Source: Xanthobacteraceae bacterium
GTDB lineage: Bacteria; Pseudomonadota; Alphaproteobacteria; Rhizobiales; Xanthobacteraceae
Assembly: GCA_029239875.1 (NCBI GenBank)
Contig: JARBUD010000006.1
Span: 84,657-148,656 of the forward strand
DNA: 64,000 nucleotides
Direction of reading: 5' to 3'
The number at the start of each line of letters is the position of its first letter. The first letter of the stretch is position 1. Under the pieces are notes generated by a model. The model did not search any database. It was given only the letters and a program-made list of their open reading frames with translations, and was not told the DNA's origin. Position numbers and translations under genes: made by a program. Of the stretch, positions 34,155 through 43,110 are shown piece by piece.

Positions 34155-35863
34155 CGCAGCATGTACCTCTGGGCCAGAGGCAGCGTGTCGTAGGGCTCGC
34201 AGGTGGCGAGGGTTCCATCCACGAACACCTCGAAGGTCTGCGGATCGACGCGGATGTCGGGGCAGGCGGCGTTCAGCACCATGTCCCGCTTCGTCAACGA
34301 GCGGGTGCCGCTGGCCGGCAGCAGTGCCTTCGAGAGCCCGAGCGCATTGGCAAGCCCGTCTTCGATGGCGAGCGGATGGACGAAGCAGGCCGACAGGGAC
34401 GGCGCGGCGCGTCCGAACGCACCCCATTGCGGACGCATCAGCAGGGGCTCGCAGGTCATGAGCGAGGCGGCGGAATCGCCCATGGCTCCCCAGGCGATGA
34501 AGCCGCCCTTCACAACCAGTTCCGGCTTGATACCGAAGAAGCCGGGCCGCCAGATGACGATGTCCGCCATCTTGCCGTCCTCCAGCGAGCCGATATGCGC
34601 GGCAATGCCGAAGGTGCGGGCGGCGTTGATCGTGTACTTGGCGATGTAGCGCTTGATGCGGGCATTGTCGCCCATGCCCGGCGTGTCCTCCGGCAGCGGG
34701 CCGCGCTGGTCCTTCATCTTCGAGGCGAGCTGCCAGGTCCGGCAGATGACCTCATGGATCCGCCCCATGCCCTGGCTGTCGGAGCCAAGCATGGAGATCG
34801 CGCCGAGATCGTGCAGCACGTCTTCGGCGGCGATCGTCTGGGGACGGATGCGGCTCTCGGCGAAGGCGACGTCCTCGGGGATCGCCGGGTTGAGGTGGTG
34901 GCACACCATCGTCATGTCGAGGTGTTCGTCGAAGGTGTTGACCGTGTAGGGATTGGTCGGGTTGGTCGACGAGGGCAGGCAATTGGCTATGCCCGCCACG
35001 CGGATGATGTCCGGCGCGTGCCCGCCGCCGGCACCCTCGGTGTGGTACATGTGGATCGTGCGGCCACCGATGGCGGCGAGCGTGTCCTCCAGAAAGCCGC
35101 TCTCGTTCAGCGTGTCGGTATGGATCTGTACCTGGAAATCGAGCTCGTCGGCGACGCGCAGGCATGTGTCGATCGGCGCCGGCATCGAGCCCCAGTCCTC
35201 GTGCAGCTTCAGCCCCAGGCAGCCGGTCCGCATCTGCTCGACGAGCGAGGCGGGCTTGTGGCTGTTGCCCCGCCCGAGGAAGCCGAAATTGATCGGCCAG
35301 TGCTCCGACGCCTGCAGCATCTTGCCGGTGTTGAACGGGCCGCCGGAATCGATGCCGACCGTGATCGGGCCGAGCGAACCGCCGATCATCGTGGTGATGC
35401 CGCTGGAGATGGCGTGCTCGCACAGACCCGCACTATCGAAATGCACATGCACGTCGATGGCGCCGGCCGTGGCGATCAGCCCCTCGCAATCGCGCACGGT
35501 GGTCGCCTGCGAGACGATGAGGCGGGGATCGACCCCGTCCATGATCGCCGGATTGCCCGCCTTGCCGAGGCCGACGATCCTGCCGTTCCTGATGCCGAGG
35601 TCGCCCTTGACGATGCCGAGCACGGCGTCGATCACCACGACATTGCACAGCAGCATGTCGAGCGCGCCCTCCGCGGAGGTGACGCCCGCCGCCAACCCCG
35701 CCCCGTCGCGCAGCGTCTTGCCGCCGCCATGAAGGCATTCGTCGCCATAGACCGTATGGTCCTTCTCGACGACGGCGACCAGCGAGGTGTCTCCCAGCCG
35801 GACCCCGTCGCCAACCGTCGGCCCGTACATGTCGGCGTAGTCGCGGCGTCGCATCGTGGCCAT
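34151..35863 (-). CDS. ureC: Urease subunit alpha (UreC)
   Basis: 570 residues, full length. The active-site set is intact: nickel ligands in [11 protein letters not shown], carbamylated Lys in [11 protein letters not shown], His in [11 protein letters not shown] and [12 protein letters not shown], flap residues in [22 protein letters not shown], and metal Asp in [11 protein letters not shown]. It hydrolyses urea to ammonia and carbamate in the cytoplasm. It lies 2 bases after the ureAB fusion gene stop and overlaps ureG. Its place in the operon of the DMFase-like hydrolase suggests that urea arises inside the cell. Confidence 0.96.
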   Translation of the reverse strand: MATMRRRDYADMYGPTVGDGVRLGDTSLVAVVEKDHTVYGDECLHGGGKTLRDGAGLAAGVTSAEGALDMLLCNVVVIDAVLGIVKGDLGIRNGRIVGLGKAGNPAIMDGVDPRLIVSQATTVRDCEGLIATAGAIDVHVHFDSAGLCEHAISSGITTMIGGSLGPITVGIDSGGPFNTGKMLQASEHWPINFGFLGRGNSHKPASLVEQMRTGCLGLKLHEDWGSMPAPIDTCLRVADELDFQVQIHTDTLNESGFLEDTLAAIGGRTIHMYHTEGAGGGHAPDIIRVAGIANCLPSSTNPTNPYTVNTFDEHLDMTMVCHHLNPAIPEDVAFAESRIRPQTIAAEDVLHDLGAISMLGSDSQGMGRIHEVICRTWQLASKMKDQRGPLPEDTPGMGDNARIKRYIAKYTINAARTFGIAAHIGSLEDGKMADIVIWRPGFFGIKPELVVKGGFIAWGAMGDSAASLMTCEPLLMRPQWGAFGRAAPSLSACFVHPLAIEDGLANALGLSKALLPASGTRSLTKRDMVLNAACPDIRVDPQTFEVFVDGTLATCEPYDTLPLAQRYMLR

Positions 35864-35865
35864 GC

Positions 35866-36549
35866 TCAGGCTCCCTTGAATCCGCCCTCGCGGGCCCGGC
35901 GCAGCGCCAGGGCGGCGTCACCGTCGCCCTGGAAGAGATTGTTGAAACCGCTGACTTTCCGCTCGCCGCCGAAGGATACCAGGACCAGCGTCTTGCTCTG
36001 TCCGGGCTCGAAGCGCACCGCCGTGCCGGCGGGAATGTCGAGACGCTTGCCGTAGGCTTTCGCCCGATCGAACTCGAGCGCCTTGTTCACCTCGAAGAAG
36101 TGGAAATGCGAGCCGATCTGGATGGCACGGTCGCCGGTATTGACGGCCGTGACTTCGGTGCGCTCGCGCCCGGCATTGAGCTCGATCTCGCCGTCGAGCG
36201 GCAGCAGCTCGCCGGGCGCGAGCGGCTCGGCGGTGGCGCCTTCGAGCGGGCGGATCGGCTCATGGATCGTGACCAGCTTGGTGCCGTCCGGGAACATGCA
36301 TTCCACCTGAAGGATGGGGATCAGCGGCGCGATGCCGGGGAGGACGTCGTCGGTGCTCAGGATGCGCGAGCCCAGACTCATCATCTCCGACACGCTGCGG
36401 CCGTCCCGCGCACCCTCGAGGATTTCATCGGTGATCAGCGCCACCGCCTCGGGATGGTTGAGCTTCAATCCTCGCGCTCGACGCTTGCGGGCGAGTTCCG
36501 CCGCCGTGAAGATCGTCAGCCGTTCGAGTTCCGTCGGGGTGAGAAGCAT
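35866..36549 (-). CDS. ureAB: Fused urease gamma-beta subunit (UreAB)
   Basis: 227 residues joining a complete gamma subunit ([23 protein letters not shown]..., [20 protein letters not shown], to about residue 100) and a complete beta subunit ([44 protein letters not shown]) through the linker [19 protein letters not shown]. Helicobacter-type ureases have the same fusion. AGGAAG lies upstream of ATG 36549, and the track ORF merges it with ureF. Its C-terminus has the fusion-type tail [11 protein letters not shown]. Confidence 0.92.
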   Translation of the reverse strand: MLLTPTELERLTIFTAAELARKRRARGLKLNHPEAVALITDEILEGARDGRSVSEMMSLGSRILSTDDVLPGIAPLIPILQVECMFPDGTKLVTIHEPIRPLEGATAEPLAPGELLPLDGEIELNAGRERTEVTAVNTGDRAIQIGSHFHFFEVNKALEFDRAKAYGKRLDIPAGTAVRFEPGQSKTLVLVSFGGERKVSGFNNLFQGDGDAALALRRAREGGFKGA

Positions 36550-36578
36550 CTGGGTCTTCCTGCGGGTTGAGAGGCCGA

Positions 36579-37262
36579 TCAGTTGGAGAAGAGCCGGACG
36601 TCCGAGGTGGCGTGGCGCATGGTGGCGATGTCGAGCATGGGCGTGAGGCTCTCGAAATGGTCGCAAGTGAGACCGTCTCCGCTCCCCGCCTCCTCCAGCA
36701 GCCGAGCCAGCAGCGGAAGGGTCGCGCCGAGGCAGCGCTGGGCTTCCACCGCGCCGATGAGACTGAGGCGGACTGCCGCGCTGGCCATGCCGGCGGCGAC
36801 GCCATAGGCGGAGGCGGCTAGCGCGGATCGTGCGTCGAGCCCGCAGGCCCGCCAGATGGCGCCCTGGACGACCGGCAGGTGCCCGAGCATATGCCGGCGC
36901 TCGACCTGCTTCTTCAGTTCCGCCGCGGTGCGGGTTCCGATGCGCGCATGGGCCGTCAGGAATGCCAGCCCGTTGCGGCGCGACCCCGTCCGCTGCGGGG
37001 CGGACAGGGTGGCGGTGTCGAGACGCCGGTCGATCTCGGCCAGACGAGCCTCGTCCTCTCCGGCGGCGAACGCCAGGGAGACGGCGATGCGATCCATCCC
37101 CATCCAGCGATGGGTCAGCGTCATGGCGAGCACGTCGGCGAGACCCACGCCGTCGAGGCGCTCGCCCAGCTCCGCCAGCCCTTCGATCCCGTTGGAAAAG
37201 GCGAAGCCGCCATTGGGAAAGGCGGAATCTGCCTGCCAGAGCGTTGCGAAAAGGCTCAGCAT
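36579..37262 (-). CDS. ureF: Urease accessory protein UreF
   Basis: 227 residues, all-helical: [25 protein letters not shown] at the N-terminus, [13 protein letters not shown] and [48 protein letters not shown]. It is the checkpoint between UreG and UreD on the apo-urease. ATG 37262 overlaps ureE by 7 bases. It ends 29 bases before ureAB. Confidence 0.88.
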   Translation of the reverse strand: MLSLFATLWQADSAFPNGGFAFSNGIEGLAELGERLDGVGLADVLAMTLTHRWMGMDRIAVSLAFAAGEDEARLAEIDRRLDTATLSAPQRTGSRRNGLAFLTAHARIGTRTAAELKKQVERRHMLGHLPVVQGAIWRACGLDARSALAASAYGVAAGMASAAVRLSLIGAVEAQRCLGATLPLLARLLEEAGSGDGLTCDHFESLTPMLDIATMRHATSDVRLFSN

Positions 37263-37723
37263 GGCGCCTCGTCGGCCTGGACGATGCGCGTTTCGATACG
37301 GATATCGAGGCCGAGTACGGCCAGCCGTGCGAGATAGGTCTCCTCCGGCCCTTCCAGCGCGACCTCGATGGCCGTGGCCGCGAAGCGCACGCGCCAGTGC
37401 AAGTTGCCGACCTGGTAGCCAAGCTCCAGTGCGGCGGCGAGGTCGAGCGGGGTGAGCCGGAGCCAGCGCTCGGCGTCGACCCTCACCACGATCGCCCGGT
37501 GCGCGTCGAGCAGCAGTATGGCGCCATCGGTCAACGGCTCGTCCCGCGGCAGCGCCACCGCCACCTCGGAACCTTGGCTGGTCAGCGCCCGGAACCGCCG
37601 CCGCGCCAGCTCGGCGGCCGGCAGCAGGAGCCACTCGACCGCGCCGCCGTGCTCCAGATGGTGCAACCGTTCCGCGAAGTCGTCATCCAGCCGATTTCCA
37701 AGCACACGATCGACAAGCAGCAT
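37256..37723 (-). CDS. ureE: Urease nickel metallochaperone UreE
   Basis: 155 residues. The N-terminal peptide-binding domain ([14 protein letters not shown] ... [33 protein letters not shown]) and the C-terminal nickel domain ([15 protein letters not shown], with His in the GNLHW position) are present. The His-rich tail of some UreE proteins is absent. It is the first urease gene of the operon, 30 bases after the orphan 117-residue protein. Confidence 0.86.
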   Translation of the reverse strand: MLLVDRVLGNRLDDDFAERLHHLEHGGAVEWLLLPAAELARRRFRALTSQGSEVAVALPRDEPLTDGAILLLDAHRAIVVRVDAERWLRLTPLDLAAALELGYQVGNLHWRVRFAATAIEVALEGPEETYLARLAVLGLDIRIETRIVQADEAPC

Positions 37724-37753
37724 GAGTACCGTCCCGATGAAGAGGGCGCACCT

Positions 37754-38107
37754 CTAGGCGTGACTGGACCGATCCGGCCCATCGAGCGGGCCGGATCCGT
37801 GATGGGGCGCGTCCGGTTCGCCTGCGCGCTTGAACAGGAACAGGCAGCGTCCCGCTCCGTCGTCGGCGGCTGGCACCTGGAGCTGCTCGGTGAGGTAGCG
37901 AAACACGATCCGCGCCGCGGCAGGCGACAAGGTGGGCTTCCACAGCCAGATGTCGCTGTCCGCATCGACCGCGTGACGTGCAAACAGAGCCTGGGCCGCA
38001 TCGTCCGCGCAGCCGACGCGCCACTCGGCGGACTTTCCTCCGAATTCCTTGATGTAGCTCAGGAATTCGAACTTCACCTGCTGCGGGCTGAAAACCATCG
38101 GCGTCAC
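37754..38107 (-). CDS. Uncharacterised protein of the amide/urease operon
   Basis: 117 residues, soluble, no motif recognised: VFSPQQVKFEFLSYIKEFGG and DSDIWLWKPTLSPAAARIVFRYLTEQL, then a disordered Pro/Gly/His tail. It overlaps the Sel1 gene by ATGA and precedes ureE by 30 bases, so it is fixed within the operon between the hydrolase part and the urease part. A small partner protein of the DMFase-like or Rieske-like protein is the simplest guess; no function is claimed. Confidence 0.7.
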   Translation of the reverse strand: MTPMVFSPQQVKFEFLSYIKEFGGKSAEWRVGCADDAAQALFARHAVDADSDIWLWKPTLSPAAARIVFRYLTEQLQVPAADDGAGRCLFLFKRAGEPDAPHHGSGPLDGPDRSSHA

Positions 38108-38802
38108 CCGGGCAACGGGTTGAGGCGCGCATGGCGGGAGGTCTCGGCGGTCTGGTTCCGCCAGCGTCCCACGGCCTGGCTGCCGGCCTGCTTCTCATCC
38201 GCTGACATCTGCGACACGACCGCCTCGAGCGCGGTCAGTGCGGCACCCACGCCGTGCTGCGCTGCAAGGGACAGCCATGTGAAGGCTTCGACGCGATCCT
38301 TCTCCACGCCGAGGCCGTTCGCATACATGAAGCCGAGGCGGGCCTGGGCCGGATAGTGACCCGTCTCGGCCGCCGCGCGATACCAGTGCGCCGCCGCGGC
38401 GTGGTCGGGCGACGATCCCTCGCCCTTCGACAAGAGGGTAGCCAGATTGTACTGGGCGAACGCGTCGCCACGCTCCGCCGCCCGTTCGAGCCAGCGAACA
38501 CCCGCAGCAACGTCGCGCGGTGTGCCGTGTCCCATGGCCAGCATGGCGCCGACATTGGTTTGGGCGAGGACGATGCCGGCTTCCGCGCCGTCGAGATAAA
38601 GCGCGAAGGCGCGTGCCAGGGAAGCTTCCGCGCCTTCCCCGTTGGCGTACATCGCGGCGAGCCATGTCTTGGCGTTCGGATCGCCTTCGCCGGCCAGTCG
38701 CGAGAAGCGCGTGAAGGCGTCGTCGTAGTCGCCGCGCGTGTAGGCCGCGATGGCGGCGCCGAGCGCCGTGGTATCCGCGATGGGGATCTCCAGCGACAGC
38801 AT
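38104..38802 (-). CDS. Sel1-repeat (TPR-like) protein
   Basis: 232 residues. At least four Sel1-like repeats are visible: AKTWLAAMYANGEGAEASLARAF, AQTNVGAMLAMGHGTPRDVAAGVRWL, AQYNLATLLSKGEGSSPDHAAAAHWY and AQARLGFMYANGLGVEKDRVEAF. Such solenoids bind other proteins. No signal peptide is seen, so it is cytoplasmic. ATG 38802 lies 4 bases after the Rieske-like gene stop. It may scaffold or regulate the hydrolase encoded just upstream. Confidence 0.82.
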   Translation of the reverse strand: MLSLEIPIADTTALGAAIAAYTRGDYDDAFTRFSRLAGEGDPNAKTWLAAMYANGEGAEASLARAFALYLDGAEAGIVLAQTNVGAMLAMGHGTPRDVAAGVRWLERAAERGDAFAQYNLATLLSKGEGSSPDHAAAAHWYRAAAETGHYPAQARLGFMYANGLGVEKDRVEAFTWLSLAAQHGVGAALTALEAVVSQMSADEKQAGSQAVGRWRNQTAETSRHARLNPLPG

Positions 38803-38806
38803 GGCT

Positions 38807-39898
38807 TCAGCCTCTCGGATTCTGGTAGAGCGGCTGCGCAAAGTCGTCGCGCGGCATGCGCGCCACCCTCGCTGCGAGCGCGCTTTGCATCCACGCTCCC
38901 GGTGCGTCGTTCTGGATCGGCAGTGGAGTGCCGATCGTCTGCGGGCGATGCTGGGTGCCCCAGTAGGCACTCACCTCGTGCTCGGCCTCGCCGTGTTCGG
39001 CCCGCAGCCGGACCTCTTCGCGCCAGAACAGGCGGTCGCGGAGCGGATCGGTGCCATAGGTCGATAGCCGGCACAGCGTCTGGCCCATCGCGGTCGGCTG
39101 CAGGGTCACGATCGCGGTGCTGCGCTTGGTCGCGATAAGCACCAGGTTGGGGAATAGCCAGGCCACCCGCGCCGAAGTGCCGTCGGAGAGGGTAGTGTCG
39201 GCCAGCATCCAGAGATCGCTCTGCGTGTGCGCCTGTGCGCCGGCGGCGAGGGCCTGGCCCATGAGCTTCCAGTTCGCCGCGTATTCGAGCCACACCTCTC
39301 CAGACCAGGCGGGCTTGTGGTTGCCGAAGAACCCGCCCATGCGGCCGAGCAGCGCCAGTTCGTCGCCCGGCCAAGAGGGGGTAACGTCCAGATTGACGAA
39401 GATCAGCGGTCCCCAGCTCTGCACATGGGTGGTGAGCAGCCGTTCGGGGCGCAGGCCCAGATATTGGTGCATCGCGGGCGTGCCGTCGCCGAGCTCGCTC
39501 GCCGGAATGGCGCTCCGGTCACGGCTGTAGCCGCAGGACGTGAAGGAGCATTTGGTCTTCGCGCCGGTCTGGCATTGCAGCGGCACGGCGCGGCATCCGC
39601 CGTGCTGGGCCTTGTTGAAGCGCGCCACGATGCCGTTATCGGTACGCTGCACATGGATGCCGTGGGTGCCCACGGTGAAGGGGAGAAGGTCGCCCTTGCC
39701 CGCAATGGCCTCATGCGCGCCGATGCAGATCCAGTCGCGGGTCCAGACGGCCTCGTCCTCCAATTGGCTGAAGCGCAGCGAACGGAAGGCGACGGGCGGC
39801 AGCACCCGCGCTTCAGGCGCCAGCGCGTCCGCATAGAAGGCGGGGTCGGCGAGGTCGAGGCCCTCGTCCCGGTAGCCGAGATCGCGTCTGTGTGTCAT
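38807..39898 (-). CDS. Rieske oxygenase alpha-subunit-like protein without metal ligands (pseudoenzyme)
   Basis: About 363 residues with the overall layout of a Rieske non-haem oxygenase large subunit: LPPVAFRSLRFSQLEDEAVWTRDWICIG at the N-terminus, LIFVNLD at the end of the Rieske part, and NWKLM opening the catalytic domain. The ligands are gone. The usual CxH is AQH (ARFNKAQHGGC), the usual CPYH is SCGY (FTSCGYSRD), and in the NWKL...H....H segment both His positions read Gln and Ser (NWKLMGQALAAGAQAHTQSD). It should bind neither a normal 2Fe-2S cluster nor the mononuclear iron. ATG 39898 has AGGA 8 bases upstream. It lies between the DMFase large-subunit gene and the Sel1 gene. Confidence 0.75.
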   Translation of the reverse strand: MTHRRDLGYRDEGLDLADPAFYADALAPEARVLPPVAFRSLRFSQLEDEAVWTRDWICIGAHEAIAGKGDLLPFTVGTHGIHVQRTDNGIVARFNKAQHGGCRAVPLQCQTGAKTKCSFTSCGYSRDRSAIPASELGDGTPAMHQYLGLRPERLLTTHVQSWGPLIFVNLDVTPSWPGDELALLGRMGGFFGNHKPAWSGEVWLEYAANWKLMGQALAAGAQAHTQSDLWMLADTTLSDGTSARVAWLFPNLVLIATKRSTAIVTLQPTAMGQTLCRLSTYGTDPLRDRLFWREEVRLRAEHGEAEHEVSAYWGTQHRPQTIGTPLPIQNDAPGAWMQSALAARVARMPRDDFAQPLYQNPRG

Positions 39899-39968
39899 GT
39901 CCGGCATCCTGCGAGGGGAAGCCGGCGCCCGCGCATAGCCGCGCGCGCCGGATATCCGATCGGCAGCC

Positions 39969-42365
39969 TCAGGAGGCTGCGGCGAGCGCCGGCGACTCGT
40001 AGTCGGCGCGCCCGCGGTGCTTGACCGCCTCCGCCGGGGCCGGCGGCAGCGGCCCGTCCATCGAGAACCGGTCGAGCACGTTCTTCACCAGGGTCGAGAC
40101 GTTGTTCTTGCCTTCGTTCCACGGCAGGGAGCCGCAGAAGGCGATCGACGAGAAGGCGAAGCACGCACCGCCGTTCGGCGTCTCGTGGAAGGCGATGTCG
40201 CCGCGCACGCGCGGGTGGACGGTGCCGTCGAGGCCTTGCTGGTTGAAGCCGAAATCCTCCATCACCAGCAGGTAGGCTTCCGTGTGCCGGCCCGCCGAGG
40301 TCGCGACGGCAAGCGTGTGGGGCGGCGAGCCGAGCGTGACATCGACGATGTCGAGCTCGAGGCCGGCGCAGCCGCCGCCGACGAGGCCGAAATTGCCGAT
40401 CGGCTCGTCATAGGAGATGCCTTCGAAGGCCCACGCCACACGCGGATCAAGGCTGTCCGGCGTCCGGCTGTAATAGGTCGAGATGTCGAAGCCTTCGTTG
40501 GTCATGCCGACGCCGGCGACCGAATAGAGCGAGCGGCCGCGGTAGCGCCACATGCCGCCGAGCTCGCCCGTGCCTTGGTGGTAGTATTCGCCCGGGTCGG
40601 CGCGCCAAGTGCGGATGCCAGACTCGCAGCGCCGCATCTCGGTGACGACGCCCCGGCCGAGGTCGTCATAGGCGGGATGATAGGAGTGGACCCAGTACCA
40701 AGCGTCCGCGCCCATATACATCAGGCGTCCGCCGCGCTGCGTGTAGTTGTGCAGGGCGTCGAGCTGGGTGCCCGAATTGTGCTCGGGGTGCGAGCCGGTG
40801 ATGATGACGTTGTAGTTCTCCAGCCGGGCGAGACCGTCATAGGTGACGTCCTCGTCGGTGATCACGTCGTATTCGTACCCCATCGTCTCCAGCCAGTAGA
40901 TCAGATGCAGGTCGGCCGGGTATTGCCACGGCGCCTGGGCAAGGAAGTGGTCGTATTTCGGCCGGATCGACAGGATCGGACGCAGCCGCGACGACAGGCA
41001 GATGCCCGAGCCGTCGGTGTGGGTGTCGTAGATCGAGCCGCCATATTCCCGGTGTTCGGCAAGGAACATGTTCTGGTGCTGCATGATCGGCACGCGGTAG
41101 ACGAACAGCTCGGCCCCACCGGCGTTACAGGCCACGTGCTCGTTGGCATAGGCCATGTAGCTGATCGTCGGCACCATCACGGCGATCTTGGACTGCTCCT
41201 GACCGATCCGCGGCACGATCCAGAACGGGATGTAGTCCTCGTCGCCGTCCGAGGTCGTCAGCTTGAGCGCGTAGAAGCGGCTCTTGATCTCGGCCGGCAC
41301 CGTCCATTCGACATCCACACCCCAGCGGGCATTGTCGACGTCGTCGTCGTGGAAATGGATGGCACCATATTCCTTCTTGGCATGCTTCCAGTCGAAGTTC
41401 TCGCCGGCCCAGTTGTAGCCGGTGAGCGCCCGGGTCGGGCAGTTCACCAGCGTGGCGTCGAAGCGGTACGGGCCGTTGTCCTTGGCGACGATGGTGCTGA
41501 TGCCGTCCCAGAAGTCCCAGGCGGCGACGATGAGCGCGGAGAGCTCGCCGGTCGGGCCGGAATTGCGGCGCTCGGTGAGGCCGGGCTGCGCGCCGCCCTT
41601 CATCTGCTCGATCTCGAAGCGGCTCAGCGCCTTCTTGACGATGCGCGGGCTGTCGATCTTGCCGTTGTACTTGCCGGTGAACCAGACGCCGGCGGGAAGC
41701 GAGGAGGCGCCGAGCGGATCGTCGCTGATCTTCTCGACATAGGCGGCAAGTGCGACCGGCGCGGCGGTGTGGATGATCTTCGTCTTGATCGTGGCCTTCA
41801 CCGGCTCGATCACGGGGTCGAGCGCATAGACGATCAGCGGCTCATGATAGAGCACGGCCTCGCCAGTCGCCGCATCGAAGCTGGCGGCGACGAAGTGCCA
41901 GGCATGATCGCGGACCGGCACGCCGGTGGTGATCTTGTGCTCGTTGATGCGCAGCTCGACGAAGCCGTCTTCATTGATGAAGAGGCCATAGCCCTTGCCG
42001 TCCATCCACTTGGTGACGAGGCCCTGCGCGCCGTGCTTCCAATAGCGGGGATGCGTCTTCGGCGTGGTCGGCCAGATGTGGCACTGGAGCGTGAAGCTCT
42101 CGACATGAAGCTGCGGCGCATCCTCGACATATCCGTAGGATCCGCCATGGATGATCTGCTTGCGTCCCTTGTAGGTTCCGGCGCAATCCGCCGTGACGGG
42201 CTTCTCGATGAAGCCCGGTCCGCGAGGATTGGTGTCGCCATTGATCATCTGCACGACCTCGGCCTTGAACTCGGCCGGACCGTCGCAATTGACGTAGAAC
42301 TTGATCGTGTCGCCCGGATGGACGCCAAACTTGTCGGCGTAGCCTGTCAGCCGCATGGCGCACAT
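39969..42365 (-). CDS. N,N-dimethylformamidase-like large (beta) subunit
   Basis: About 798 residues. The N-terminal third is a LamG/concanavalin-like beta domain (HPGDTIKFYVNCDGPAEF, GLVTKWMDGKGYGLFINEDGFVELRI, DHAWHFVAASFDAATGEAVLYHE). The C-terminal part matches the N,N-dimethylformamidase large-subunit core (IAVMVPTISYMAYANEH, LHLIYWLETMGYEYDVITDED, NVIITGSHPEHNSGTQLDAL, GGRLMYMGADAWYW). Known DMFases are alpha-beta iron enzymes with Tyr/Glu ligands that cleave a tertiary amide. ATG 42365 has GGGAGA upstream, better than the GTG at 42401. Operon linkage with urease rather than amine oxidation suggests a substrate other than DMF. Confidence 0.82.
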   Translation of the reverse strand: MCAMRLTGYADKFGVHPGDTIKFYVNCDGPAEFKAEVVQMINGDTNPRGPGFIEKPVTADCAGTYKGRKQIIHGGSYGYVEDAPQLHVESFTLQCHIWPTTPKTHPRYWKHGAQGLVTKWMDGKGYGLFINEDGFVELRINEHKITTGVPVRDHAWHFVAASFDAATGEAVLYHEPLIVYALDPVIEPVKATIKTKIIHTAAPVALAAYVEKISDDPLGASSLPAGVWFTGKYNGKIDSPRIVKKALSRFEIEQMKGGAQPGLTERRNSGPTGELSALIVAAWDFWDGISTIVAKDNGPYRFDATLVNCPTRALTGYNWAGENFDWKHAKKEYGAIHFHDDDVDNARWGVDVEWTVPAEIKSRFYALKLTTSDGDEDYIPFWIVPRIGQEQSKIAVMVPTISYMAYANEHVACNAGGAELFVYRVPIMQHQNMFLAEHREYGGSIYDTHTDGSGICLSSRLRPILSIRPKYDHFLAQAPWQYPADLHLIYWLETMGYEYDVITDEDVTYDGLARLENYNVIITGSHPEHNSGTQLDALHNYTQRGGRLMYMGADAWYWVHSYHPAYDDLGRGVVTEMRRCESGIRTWRADPGEYYHQGTGELGGMWRYRGRSLYSVAGVGMTNEGFDISTYYSRTPDSLDPRVAWAFEGISYDEPIGNFGLVGGGCAGLELDIVDVTLGSPPHTLAVATSAGRHTEAYLLVMEDFGFNQQGLDGTVHPRVRGDIAFHETPNGGACFAFSSIAFCGSLPWNEGKNNVSTLVKNVLDRFSMDGPLPPAPAEAVKHRGRADYESPALAAAS

Positions 42366-42488
42366 GTCTCGATTCTCCCAAATGATGCGAGGTTCAGGCA
42401 CGCCGATCCCGTTCGCGGCCCGGGAGGGGCGCGCGTTCGGACGCTGTGCTGAGGCGAAGCTAGATGTGTCGGGCGGAGCGCCGGACGA

Positions 42489-42935
42489 TCAGGTAACGGG
42501 CCAGTTGTCGTCCCGATGCTTCCAGCCTTCCTGGAAGTGTTCGGGCATGCCGGCGGTCTCGGGCAGTTCGTCAAGACGCATCAGGAAGATGTCGTGCTGG
42601 ATTTCCTGCTCGCATGTATAGATCTTGTCGTTGACGAACTCCGGCGGGACCCCGCGGATGCCGGACAGGCGCCCGATGCGCCATTCGGCATCGACCTTGG
42701 TGCAGATCACGATCAGTTTGCCCTTCGGGGATTCCCCGCGCATGCGCAGCAGCACGCGGCGCAGGTCCGGATGCTCATGAACGCCGCCGGTGACCACGGT
42801 GGTGTCGCCGGGCGTGGCGCATTTGAGCACGGAGAAGCCGGCGACCCCCTTCATGGAATCGACGCACTCGCGGTGCTCCTGGATCATGGCCTCGCGCTCG
42901 GGCGTGCCCTTCTTCGGGATCGGTATCATCGCCAT
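42489..42935 (-). CDS. N,N-dimethylformamidase-like small (alpha) subunit
   Basis: 148 residues matching the small subunit of N,N-dimethylformamidase by size, gene position and layout: MAMIPIPKKGTPEREAMIQEHRECVDSMKG, VKCAT-like VLKCATPGDTTVVTGG, DAEWRIGRLSGIRGVPPEFVNDKIYTCEQEIQHDIFLMRLDELP. It is the first gene of the long operon, 123 bases before the large-subunit start. It should assemble with the large subunit into an alpha2beta2 or similar enzyme in the cytoplasm. Confidence 0.78.
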   Translation of the reverse strand: MAMIPIPKKGTPEREAMIQEHRECVDSMKGVAGFSVLKCATPGDTTVVTGGVHEHPDLRRVLLRMRGESPKGKLIVICTKVDAEWRIGRLSGIRGVPPEFVNDKIYTCEQEIQHDIFLMRLDELPETAGMPEHFQEGWKHRDDNWPVT

Positions 42936-42970
42936 TGTTCTCCGCTGTGATCGAAGAAATTCTGCCGACC

Positions 42971-42988
42971 GTCATGTGTATTCATGAC
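42971..42988. promoter_or_regulatory. Inverted repeat upstream of the amide/urease operon
   Basis: GTCATG-TGTATT-CATGAC, a 6-bp inverted repeat 36 bases before the small-subunit start codon, in the presumed 5' leader or promoter. It could be an operator; no second copy was found. Confidence 0.35.
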
Positions 42989-43055
42989 GATCCATCTCGG
43001 TGGCCAGAATAAGAGGGGATCAGACCCGACGACCCCCTGTTTAGAAACTTACTTA

Positions 43056-43075
43056 ATCTAGACATTTCGTCAAGG
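43056..43075 (+). promoter_or_regulatory. Shared TCTAGA motif upstream of the amide/urease operon
   Basis: ATCTAGACATTTCGTCAAGG matches 48338-48357 (ATCTAGAAATCTCGTCGAGG) at 17 of 20 bases. A related element lies upstream of urtA. The three promoters belong to the amide system, so this is a candidate site for its LuxR-type response regulator. Confidence 0.45.
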
Positions 43076-43110
43076 CGATACGTCGCCCTGTCGATTTATA
43101 TTTCTATCGT

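Noticed and set aside
32626-34218. 530-residue ORF fusing sequence from ureG and ureD
   Set aside because: Only the part from ATG 33507 is UreD; the rest reads ureG in the wrong frame.
40017-42452. 811-residue plus-strand ORF opposite the DMFase-like gene
   Set aside because: Long only because of GC bias; no domains recognised, and the opposite strand encodes a well-conserved hydrolase.
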